DNA of 33,793 bases from Thalassovita sp. GTDB lineage: Bacteria > Bacteroidota > Bacteroidia > Cytophagales > Flammeovirgaceae. Shown piece after piece: positions 14,583 to 21,752 of the stretch. Both the position numbers and the translations under genes were made by a program. The notes under the pieces were generated by a model, which worked only from the letters and a program-made list of their open reading frames with translations, was not told where the DNA came from and searched no databases. Every line of letters starts with the position of its first letter. The stretch's first letter is position 1. The stretch spans positions 1-33,793 of the forward strand of contig PBYL01000274.1 of the NCBI GenBank assembly GCA_002729595.1, read 5' to 3'.

Positions 14583-14906
14583 ATGTATATCAAAAAAGTA
14601 TTTACAACAGCTATTATTACTTTATTTTGCCTTTCAGCTTCTTTTGCAAAAGTTGACCTTCCAAAAAATGATGTAGAAAAAACTGCAGCAGAGTACGAGG
14701 CAATTATTGATGGTCTTAAAATTAAAGTAGACAGTCTTGCAGAAGCGAAAAAAAGTGCTAACTCTGTTGAAGAAAAAAGAGCAATCAATAAAGAATTACG
14801 CGAAGTTAAAAGAGAAGTAAAAGAAGTAAAAAGACGTGCAGGTGGAGGTATCTATATTAGTGTTGGTGCGCTACTTGTTATCATCATTATCTTATTATTA
14901 ATATAA
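14583..14906 (+). CDS. Small exported coiled-coil protein with C-terminal membrane anchor
   Basis: A 107-residue protein with a signal peptide (MYIKKVFTTAIITLFCLSASFA). A charged helical, coiled-coil-prone segment (about residues 30-85, rich in Lys/Glu, ending KELREVKREVKEVKRR) follows, then a C-terminal hydrophobic helix (YISVGALLVIIIILLLI). The layout predicts an inner-membrane protein with a periplasmic coiled coil. I do not recognise a named family. It stands alone, closed by a strong terminator. Confidence 0.7.
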   Translation: MYIKKVFTTAIITLFCLSASFAKVDLPKNDVEKTAAEYEAIIDGLKIKVDSLAEAKKSANSVEEKRAINKELREVKREVKEVKRRAGGGIYISVGALLVIIIILLLI

Positions 14907-14920
14907 GATTTACACAAATA

Positions 14921-14958
14921 AAAAAGGCGGATGATTATAAAATCACCCGCCTTTTTTT
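14921..14958 (+). terminator. Bidirectional intrinsic terminator
   Basis: GGCGG-A-TGATT-ATAA-AATCA-C-CCGCC forms an 11-bp stem with one mismatch, with A5 before it and T7 after it. It lies between convergent genes and can serve both. Confidence 0.85.
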
Positions 14959-14974
14959 ATACCTTAATTCTATA

Positions 14975-16153
14975 TCAATTGCTGTAAGAAAGTGCTTTTG
15001 ATTTCTTCCTTTTAGACTTTTTCTTCAATTTATTAATCCAGATAATGGTTCCTGTAACAGGCAAACTGGTCGCGATTAAACAAGCGATAAAGTAAAGAAT
15101 CTTAGAGAAAGTACCGTAAACATTCCCCACGTGCAAAGCCTTAATCGATCTGGCAATTTTTTCATTTAGTGGCTTATCCGAAAACTTCTCTAAACTTTCT
15201 ACCTCAGCCGTGTATTTGTTAAGCTTGAGTTCATCACCACCATTTGGTGCAAAAAAGCCTGTTTTGTACTTAGAAACCGAAACACTTGCTTGGTTTTCTT
15301 GAGGTAAATTCAATCTGTAATCACCTTCGTAAGGCAAAGTTTCATCTGCTTTTTTAATGTAATCTGCTAAAGATAAAGTTACTTCTTGCTCTGGTAAAGC
15401 TGCTGCTTTTTCTTCTTTTGGTCCACCACCTCTAGATCTATCAACTCCTAAAATATCATATAAACCTGTTCTGTACCACTCAAACGACCACTGCAAACCA
15501 GTTAAAGCCATTACTAACATCAAGATAAAAGCATAGAAACCTAAAGCGTTGTGTAAGTCGTGGTTAATTCGCTTCCAGCCAGCAGTGTATTTTATTTTTA
15601 AACCTTGTCTCCAATACTTCACTTTTTGTGGAAACCAGATGACCATACCTGTTAATAAGATAATTACAAAAATTACAGTTGCCCAACCTACAATCGGTCT
15701 ACCCACATTCATATCTAACAGCAACCATCTGTGTAACCTGAACATTACCATAAAAAACTCAGAGCCTGCACCTTTGGTAGTACCTTTAATTTCGGCAGTG
15801 TAAGGGTCTACCAAGTAAGTTGTACCTCTCCTCTCCCCTTCTTTTTTCACATTTAAGCCAAGCGATCTTTCGGTATCGGCAGGAATTTCAATAGAAGATA
15901 CTTTGGCTCCCAATTCAGCTTCTACAGATGCGATAATTTCTTCTTCAGATTTTCTAGGAAGTCCAGCTTCGTTTTTCACCTCATACACTTCTGCATTTAG
16001 CATTTCCTGTATTTCTGAGCTAAAGGTGTAAATGGTTCCTGTAAGGCAAACGACAAACAAAATGAGTCCTGAGGCGATGCCCAACCATAGGTGTATGTCG
16101 TTAAAAAGTTTTCTTACTTTTTGCCAAGTCGTGTTACTTTGTCTAGTATTCAT
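14975..16153 (-). CDS. PepSY-associated transmembrane protein
   Basis: A 392-residue inner-membrane protein of the PepSY_TM family. Four membrane helices lie near residues 22-45, 150-175, 198-222 and 352-378. Conserved histidines sit at or near the membrane (NDIHLWLG, FRLHRWLL, NHDLHNALGFY, KALHVGNVYG), as is usual for this family. Relatives include reductases that release iron from siderophores, and iron uptake is the common context, though no iron receptor gene is adjacent. A glycine/charge-rich loop (RGGGPKEEKAA) lies in the large periplasmic domain. The gene reads towards the terminator at 14921-14958 and is divergent from the DUF1684 gene. Confidence 0.85.
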   Translation of the reverse strand: MNTRQSNTTWQKVRKLFNDIHLWLGIASGLILFVVCLTGTIYTFSSEIQEMLNAEVYEVKNEAGLPRKSEEEIIASVEAELGAKVSSIEIPADTERSLGLNVKKEGERRGTTYLVDPYTAEIKGTTKGAGSEFFMVMFRLHRWLLLDMNVGRPIVGWATVIFVIILLTGMVIWFPQKVKYWRQGLKIKYTAGWKRINHDLHNALGFYAFILMLVMALTGLQWSFEWYRTGLYDILGVDRSRGGGPKEEKAAALPEQEVTLSLADYIKKADETLPYEGDYRLNLPQENQASVSVSKYKTGFFAPNGGDELKLNKYTAEVESLEKFSDKPLNEKIARSIKALHVGNVYGTFSKILYFIACLIATSLPVTGTIIWINKLKKKSKRKKSKALSYSN

Positions 16154-16380
16154 TTTGGTAAATATGCTACAGATCGAAAGATGTTATTTTGAATTATTCT
16201 AAATATAGGGCTAAAAATAATAAAGGCTAAATAAATTCAACCAACTAAATCACTTTTTCAACCAAGTAATTCATTAGCGCAACTTACGAATCTGCAAATT
16301 TCAGCATTTGCATTCTGCTCAAAACATCCTATCTATGCAGGCAAATTATCAATTCAGATATAAAAAAAATTGCTACCAGT

Positions 16381-16983
16381 ATGAAAAAAATACTATACAG
16401 CCTCCTAATTTTATTGAGCTTTACAGGTATAACTTTGGCACAAAATCACAAAGAAGAAATAAAAGAATTTCAGAAAGAACTGAATGAGGAGTATAAGAAC
16501 CCAGATGAATCTCCCCTAAGTGCAAAAGATAGAAAAAAATTTAAAGGCCATCACTTTTTCCCGATTAACGAAAAATACAGAGTAGAGGCAAAATTTGTTA
16601 AAACAGCGAATGCCATGCCTTTTAAGATGAAAACATCTGCCGATGTATTCCAAAATTACGATATATATGGTGTAGTTTCTTTTGAGATTGATGGAGAAGA
16701 GTTCAAGTTAAACATTTACCAAAGCCATAGATTAAGAGAAACAGAAGAATATAAAGATTATCTATTTCTGCCTTTTACAGATTTAACTAATGGTACAGAA
16801 ACCTATGGAGGTGGGCGCTACATCGACTTAAGGATTCCAGCAGGTGATACAATTGTGATAGATTTTAATAAGGCATATAACCCATATTGCGCCTATAGTA
16901 CTGGCTATTCTTGCCCTATTCCACCAAAAGAAAATAACCTAGATATTAAAGTTGAAGCAGGCATCAAAAACAATGATTTATAA
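16381..16983 (+). CDS. Exported DUF1684 protein
   Basis: A 200-residue protein with a signal peptide (MKKILYSLLILLSFTGITLA). It then has the DUF1684 pattern: KEFQKELNEEYKNPDESPLS, the KGHHFFPINEKYRVEAKF segment, GGGRYIDLRIP, and the family end motif FNKAYNPYCAYSTGYSCPIPPKENNLDI. The motif holds two cysteines that might form a disulphide in the periplasm. Function is unknown. It is preceded by a 227-bp intergenic stretch shared with the PepSY gene and followed after 72 bp by pirin. Confidence 0.85.
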   Translation: MKKILYSLLILLSFTGITLAQNHKEEIKEFQKELNEEYKNPDESPLSAKDRKKFKGHHFFPINEKYRVEAKFVKTANAMPFKMKTSADVFQNYDIYGVVSFEIDGEEFKLNIYQSHRLRETEEYKDYLFLPFTDLTNGTETYGGGRYIDLRIPAGDTIVIDFNKAYNPYCAYSTGYSCPIPPKENNLDIKVEAGIKNNDL

Positions 16984-17055
16984 AATAATTGAAATAAATG
17001 GTGCAACATGCAATTTCTTTTTGTTACATATAACAGAAAGAAAAAAATTATAACT

Positions 17056-18078
17056 ATGGCTATTAATCCAATAAAAAAAATTGCCCCACTGGGTTTTCCG
17101 TGGGAAACTAGTGATCCATTTTTATTTTGTGTACATCACGAAGATTTTTATCCGGCAGGTAACGAGCAAATGGGACCGGCTACTTCACTAGCTGGCAGAA
17201 GCTTGGGAAATGATTTTACTGTAAAAGATGGTTTTAGAATGTACCATGGCAAAACAGTTCCCGGTTTTCCAGCTCACCCGCACAGAGGTTTCGAAACAGT
17301 TACAATTGCCCGCAAAGGTTTTGTAGATCACTCAGACTCTTTAGGCGCAGCAGGCAGGTTTGGTGAAGGCGACGTGCAATGGATGACTGCTGGTAAAGGT
17401 GTGCAGCATTGCGAGATGTTTCCATTATTAAACAAAGAAAAAGATAATCCTTTTGAGATTTTCCAAATATGGCTTAATCTGCCCAAAGCAAAGAAAATGG
17501 CAGCACCTTATTTCTCTATGCTTTGGAATGATACCATTCCCGTTTATTCTTTTAGCGATGATCATGGTAAAACAACTGAAGTAAACATTATTGCTGGGGA
17601 AATTGAAGGCATAAAATCGCCTACTCCCGCACCAGACTCTTGGGCTGCTAATCCTGAAAATGAGGTGGCTATCTGGACTATTAAAATGGAAGCTGGCGCG
17701 AAGTGGATACTTCCTCAAGCATCTGAAACAGTTAACAGAAGCATCTATTTTTATAAAGGCAGTTCACTAAAAGTAGCTGAACAACTAATAGATAATTATA
17801 AAGCAGTGCATCTACACGCAGCCGAAGAAACGCTTATCGAAAATACTGGCGATGAAGCTTACATACTACTATTACAAGGTAAACCTATTAATGAACCTGT
17901 AGTTCAGTATGGTCCATTTGTGATGAATTCGCAAAGGGAAATACAAGAGGCATACAGCGAGTATCAGCACAACCATTTTGGAGGCTGGCCTTGGCCAACT
18001 ACTGATCATGTGCACGATAGCTCTAAAGGTAGATTTGCTAAGTATGTAGATGGAACAATTGTAGAAAAAAATGACTGA
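17056..18078 (+). CDS. Pirin family protein
   Basis: A 340-residue bicupin of the pirin family. The N-terminal cupin has the iron ligands in the expected order and spacing: His74 and His76 in [12 protein letters not shown], and His118 and Glu120 in [11 protein letters not shown]. Bacterial pirins are iron-binding proteins, some with quercetin dioxygenase activity, others redox-linked regulators; which applies is unknown. The frame is open to 17008, but ATG 17056 starts the conserved MAINPIKKI region. The C-terminal extension ([26 protein letters not shown] pattern) is typical of the longer pirin group. Confidence 0.9.
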   Translation: MAINPIKKIAPLGFPWETSDPFLFCVHHEDFYPAGNEQMGPATSLAGRSLGNDFTVKDGFRMYHGKTVPGFPAHPHRGFETVTIARKGFVDHSDSLGAAGRFGEGDVQWMTAGKGVQHCEMFPLLNKEKDNPFEIFQIWLNLPKAKKMAAPYFSMLWNDTIPVYSFSDDHGKTTEVNIIAGEIEGIKSPTPAPDSWAANPENEVAIWTIKMEAGAKWILPQASETVNRSIYFYKGSSLKVAEQLIDNYKAVHLHAAEETLIENTGDEAYILLLQGKPINEPVVQYGPFVMNSQREIQEAYSEYQHNHFGGWPWPTTDHVHDSSKGRFAKYVDGTIVEKND

Positions 18079-18116
18079 TTTTTTTTGATGAAATTCTTTT
18101 CTATCTTAAATCAGTC
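18073..18116 (+). repeat. Inverted repeat over the pirin stop
   Basis: GACTGATTT (18073-18081) and AAATCAGTC (18108-18116) are perfect 9-bp arms with a 26-nt loop, starting at the pirin stop codon. An eight-T run lies in the loop rather than after it. It may act as a terminator or in mRNA stability. Confidence 0.4.
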
Positions 18117-18213
18117 CAACCAGCAATAAAATCCATCAATTTTTTATGAACATATACTTGCTTACAGAGTTAATTTAAGCAGATATTTATTCACTATTAT
18201 AATTTGTTCTAAA

Positions 18214-18840
18214 GTGGACCTCAAGCAAATATTTACTAATAATCAGAAGTGGATTTCTGATAAGCTTAAAACCGATGAATCTTATTTCGAAAACTTGTCT
18301 AAAGGACAAGAACCAGAGATACTTTATATAGGTTGCTCAGACAGCCGAGTAACTGCTGAGGATATGATGGGAGCTCAGCCGGGTGAAGTTTTTGTACACA
18401 GAAATATCGCTAATATGGTTCCTAATTCAGACCTCAGTTCAATGTCTGTAATTAACTTTGCAGTAAGCCATCTTAAAGTAAAAAACATTGTAGTTTGCGG
18501 TCATTATTACTGTGGTGGTGTAAAAGCTGCTATGACGAAAGCAGATTTAGGCATTTTAAATCCTTGGTTAAGAAACATCAGAGATGTTTATCGTCTTCAT
18601 CAAGAAGAATTAGATAGCATTGAAGATGAGGATAGCAAATACAAAAGACTTGTCGAGTTAAACGTGCAGGAGCAGTGTTTAAATGTGATTAAAACACCTG
18701 AATACCAAAATGCAGCTAAGGAAAAGGCAATAGCTGTACATGGTTGGGTATTTGACATTCACTGCGGAAAAATTATCGATCTTGAGATTGATTTCGAAGC
18801 TATTACTAAAGAGATTATGGGTATCTATAAACTTACATAA
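18214..18840 (+). CDS. Beta-class carbonic anhydrase
   Basis: A 208-residue beta-carbonic anhydrase that interconverts CO2 and bicarbonate in the cytoplasm. All zinc and catalytic residues are present: Cys41 and Asp43 in CSDSR, then His97 and Cys100 in CGHYYCGG. Length is normal. The start is a GTG at 18214, which gives the usual family N-terminus (MDLKQIFTNNQKWI); no ATG lies in frame near it. It stands alone between the pirin repeat and a terminator. Confidence 0.93.
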   Translation: MDLKQIFTNNQKWISDKLKTDESYFENLSKGQEPEILYIGCSDSRVTAEDMMGAQPGEVFVHRNIANMVPNSDLSSMSVINFAVSHLKVKNIVVCGHYYCGGVKAAMTKADLGILNPWLRNIRDVYRLHQEELDSIEDEDSKYKRLVELNVQEQCLNVIKTPEYQNAAKEKAIAVHGWVFDIHCGKIIDLEIDFEAITKEIMGIYKLT

Positions 18841-18907
18841 TAGCTTAATTATTAACATAAACCACAAAATATTTAATTGAAACATCCAATCTTAAACTAA
18901 CATCAAA

Positions 18908-18940
18908 GCAATTCGCAGTTAAATGTGAATTGCTTTTTTT
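18908..18940 (+). terminator. Intrinsic terminator after carbonic anhydrase
   Basis: GCAATTCGCA (18908-18917) pairs with TGTGAATTGC (18924-18933), one wobble, 6-nt loop, followed by T7. It lies between convergent genes. Confidence 0.8.
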
Positions 18941-18953
18941 ACGAATTTATCGT

Positions 18954-20378
18954 CTATTCTTCTGTAATCTCCTCTTTTATTAAGTCACCTAGTTTTCTAA
19001 TTGCTGCTTCAATTTTACGCCCATAAGGTTGGCCAATGCTTATTCTTAAATAGTTGTGTAAATCTTTTTCCATAGAGAACATTTGCCCTGGCGCAAAGCT
19101 GATATTTTCTGCCATCGCTTTTTTGAAAAGATTTAAAGTATCCACTTTATTATTTAACTCAACCCACAAAACGAATCCACCTTTGGGTTTAGAAACTACT
19201 GTATCTTTTGGAAAGTAAGTCTCTATGGCCTGCTGATATTTTAGTGATTGAGTATGTAATTGTTTTCGCATTCTCTTAAGGTGCAAATCGTATCGGCCAT
19301 GTTTGAGAAAATGAGCGAGGATTTCTTGTGTAAGTGTTGAAGAAGTTACGCTATGGCTCACTTTTGCTTGAAATACCTTGTTATAAAACTTACCCGGGTG
19401 TATCCAACCAATACGATAACCCGGTGCGAGCGATTTTGAAAAAGAAGAGCAATAAATTACATTGTTATTTTCATCGTAAGACTTGCATGAGCGACTGCGT
19501 TGTGAGCCATAATATAATTCGCCATAAATATCATTCTCTATTAAAGTAATATGATGTTTTGCTAAGAGGTTCACAATTTTCTTTTTAGATTCATTGGGTA
19601 TAGTAGCACCTAGTGGATTTGAATAACTACTTACTAAAACACAAGCTTTGGGTTGATGTTCTTCAATCGCTTTTTCCATGCTTTCGATCACTATACCTGT
19701 GTTAAAGTCGGTCTCTACTTCTACTGGCTTTCTACCTAATGAAACAATGGTTTGGAAATTCCCAAAATACGAAGGCGATTCAATCAAAATTTTATCACCA
19801 GCTTCTGTACAAGCACTTATTGCCAAATTAATTGCTTCCATGCTGCCAGCAGTAATAATTAAATCATCGCTGTGTATATCCATACCACTGTGTACAGATA
19901 GTACAGCGATTTGCTCTTTTAAAGCAGGCAAGCCAGCAAAAGGGCCATAAAGCAGTGAAGAGCCACTTCTATAGCGGTTTACAAAGAGTAAAGACTTTTT
20001 AAATTTAGTCTCTGGCAGCAAAGAAACTTCAGGAGAGTTAAGCGAAAGTGATACAACAGATTTATTAAGTTCTCTACCATATACCATCTGTATCATTTCA
20101 TCCAGACTTTTTGCATCAAGTTTTTTGTATTTGCTGTAATGCTTTTTAAACCTCGATTTTCTTAATGGATTTCTGGCAAAATAACCCGACCGAGCTCTAG
20201 ATTCAACAAAACCCAAACCTTCTAAAGTGTTAAAAGCCTGATAGGCAGTCATTAAGCTAATGCCTTGTTGCCTGCAAAGTGTTCTTAAACTAGGAAGTTT
20301 CTCTCCGGCTTTTAGTTCACCTCGTTCAATTAAATCAATAATTCTCTCGGTGAGCAACTCGTGTTTGAACTTTGCCAT
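18954..20378 (-). CDS. MocR-type (GntR/aminotransferase) regulator
   Basis: A 474-residue MocR-family protein. The N-terminal GntR winged helix (about residues 5-70, GEKLPSLRTLCRQQGISLMTAYQAFNTLE) is fused to a fold type I aminotransferase domain (from about 110). The PLP-binding lysine is Lys315 in SSFSKSLAPGYRIGW, and the SNPLG motif is also intact. These regulators bind PLP and usually an amino compound, and act on a divergent neighbour. Here the divergent gene is a branched-chain aminotransferase, and two identical 12-bp repeats lie in the gap, one over this gene's own ATG. Control of the aminotransferase and self-repression are therefore likely but not shown. Confidence 0.88.
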   Translation of the reverse strand: MAKFKHELLTERIIDLIERGELKAGEKLPSLRTLCRQQGISLMTAYQAFNTLEGLGFVESRARSGYFARNPLRKSRFKKHYSKYKKLDAKSLDEMIQMVYGRELNKSVVSLSLNSPEVSLLPETKFKKSLLFVNRYRSGSSLLYGPFAGLPALKEQIAVLSVHSGMDIHSDDLIITAGSMEAINLAISACTEAGDKILIESPSYFGNFQTIVSLGRKPVEVETDFNTGIVIESMEKAIEEHQPKACVLVSSYSNPLGATIPNESKKKIVNLLAKHHITLIENDIYGELYYGSQRSRSCKSYDENNNVIYCSSFSKSLAPGYRIGWIHPGKFYNKVFQAKVSHSVTSSTLTQEILAHFLKHGRYDLHLKRMRKQLHTQSLKYQQAIETYFPKDTVVSKPKGGFVLWVELNNKVDTLNLFKKAMAENISFAPGQMFSMEKDLHNYLRISIGQPYGRKIEAAIRKLGDLIKEEITEE

Positions 20379-20418
20379 CTGTTATAGTCAAAAATAAAAA
20401 AACTGTATCTGTTATAGT
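20377..20418. promoter_or_regulatory. Candidate MocR operator: two 12-bp direct repeats
   Basis: ATCTGTTATAGT occurs exactly at 20377-20388 and 20407-20418, 30 bp apart, which is close to three helical turns. Copy 1 overlaps the start codon of the MocR gene. Copy 2 covers where the -33 element of the aminotransferase promoter should be. Direct repeats are the usual MocR binding pattern. Confidence 0.65.
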
Positions 20419-20432
20419 AGCTGCAAAATAAA

Positions 20433-20440
20433 TACTTTTG
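20433..20440 (+). promoter_or_regulatory. Bacteroidota -7 box for the aminotransferase gene
   Basis: TACTTTTG fits TAnnTTTG exactly, 24 bp before ATG 20465. No TTG is present at -33; the position is taken by direct repeat copy 2, which suggests the promoter needs an activator. Confidence 0.55.
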
Positions 20441-20464
20441 TTTAATATAAAATATTATACAATT

Positions 20465-21487
20465 ATGACTTTTCAGGCAAAACCCTTTGGATCGAGTCCT
20501 GCACCATTAATGTTTGTGGCTAAGTATGAAAATGATGGCTGGGACAATGGCACTATCGAACCTTTTACAGATTTGGTATTAAGCCCTTTTGCTATGTGCT
20601 TTCATTATGGCCAAACGGTGTTCGAAGGACTCAAAGCGTACAGATCAGAAGATGATCAAATTCTAGTTTTCAGACAGCAAGAAAACTTTCTCAGAATGAA
20701 CAAATCATTAGAGAGAATGGCAATGCCAACTCTACCCCAAAAACTATGGGAAGAAGGCATTTTATCACTAATTTCTAATTTGAGAGATGAGGTCCCTCCT
20801 CATGGCGAAGGTTCATTATATATTAGACCTTTTGCTCTTGCAACTCAACCTAAATTAGGTGTAGAGCTTTCTGATGAATATCTATTTCTGGTCACTGCCT
20901 GCCAAGTAGGTGCTTATTACGATAAAAACCTGAAAGTTAAAGTAGAAAAAGAATTTACAAGAGCTGCTCCGGGTGGTGCTGGTTCTGCAAAATGTGGTGG
21001 AAATTACGGTAGTGCTTTCTATCCATTTAAAAAGGCAAAAGCAGAAGGTTTCGATCAAATCTTATGGACAGATTCTAAATCTCATGAGTTTTTTGAAGAA
21101 TCAGGTACAATGAATTTCGGTTTCTTCATTGAAGATACTTTTATTACACCTCCTGCATCAGATACGATTTTAGATGGAATAACCAGAAAATCTATTATTG
21201 AACTAGTAAAAGATAAAGGTTACAAAGTAGAAGTTCGCCCTTTCTCAGTAACTGAGCTTAAAGAAGCATTTACTAAAGGATTAAAAATAGAAGCCTTCGG
21301 TTTAGGTACAGCAGCAGTAATTGCACCATTCGAAAGTATTTCGATTGATGGTGTTAAATATGCTTGCTATTGTGCTCCAGATGCCAAAATGTTTAATTTA
21401 AAGAAAGAATTAAAAGGTATACAAGAAGGTAAAGTATTCGATAAGTATGGTTGGAATACCATCGTAGAAAAATTTGTTGAGGCTTAA
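20465..21487 (+). CDS. ilvE: Branched-chain amino acid aminotransferase
   Basis: A 340-residue fold type IV PLP aminotransferase that makes valine, leucine and isoleucine from their 2-oxo acids with glutamate. Family features are FHYGQTVFEGLKAYR (residues 47-60), the IRPF motif, Lys176 in SAKCGGNYG as the PLP lysine, and the ESGTMNFGFF and LDGITRKSI segments. It is of the eukaryote/Bacteroidota BCAT length class rather than the shorter E. coli type. ATG 20465 is chosen over an upstream start at 20438, because that one overlaps the -7 box. It is divergent from, and probably controlled by, the MocR-type gene. Confidence 0.92.
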   Translation: MTFQAKPFGSSPAPLMFVAKYENDGWDNGTIEPFTDLVLSPFAMCFHYGQTVFEGLKAYRSEDDQILVFRQQENFLRMNKSLERMAMPTLPQKLWEEGILSLISNLRDEVPPHGEGSLYIRPFALATQPKLGVELSDEYLFLVTACQVGAYYDKNLKVKVEKEFTRAAPGGAGSAKCGGNYGSAFYPFKKAKAEGFDQILWTDSKSHEFFEESGTMNFGFFIEDTFITPPASDTILDGITRKSIIELVKDKGYKVEVRPFSVTELKEAFTKGLKIEAFGLGTAAVIAPFESISIDGVKYACYCAPDAKMFNLKKELKGIQEGKVFDKYGWNTIVEKFVEA

Positions 21488-21501
21488 CTTTGCATTAATC
21501 A

Positions 21502-21549
21502 AAACAATGGTGTGCGATAAAAGAATGTTTTTATTGTACATCATTGTTT
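21502..21549 (+). terminator. Long hairpin after ilvE
   Basis: AAACAATGGTGT (21502-21513) pairs with ACATCATTGTTT (21538-21549) at 11 of 12 positions. An inner ATAAAA/TTTTAT stem (21517-21522, 21528-21533) lengthens it. Few T follow. It probably closes the ilvE transcript. The rest of 21550-21752 shows nothing I recognise. Confidence 0.5.
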
Positions 21550-21752
21550 AATAAATATGTTTCATTCCCATTAAGAAACAACACCGAAATCAGTAGATTT
21601 TCGAACCTCCCTTCCATTACAAATCCAATTTTTGTAAAAAATATTGAAGAACATAGATAAAACCTTACATATCCATTTTCTTCTATTAAACTTTATTAAA
21701 TATGCTATTAGAAAAGATCATGTTTTCAATGTGAAACAATTACATATTGAAC

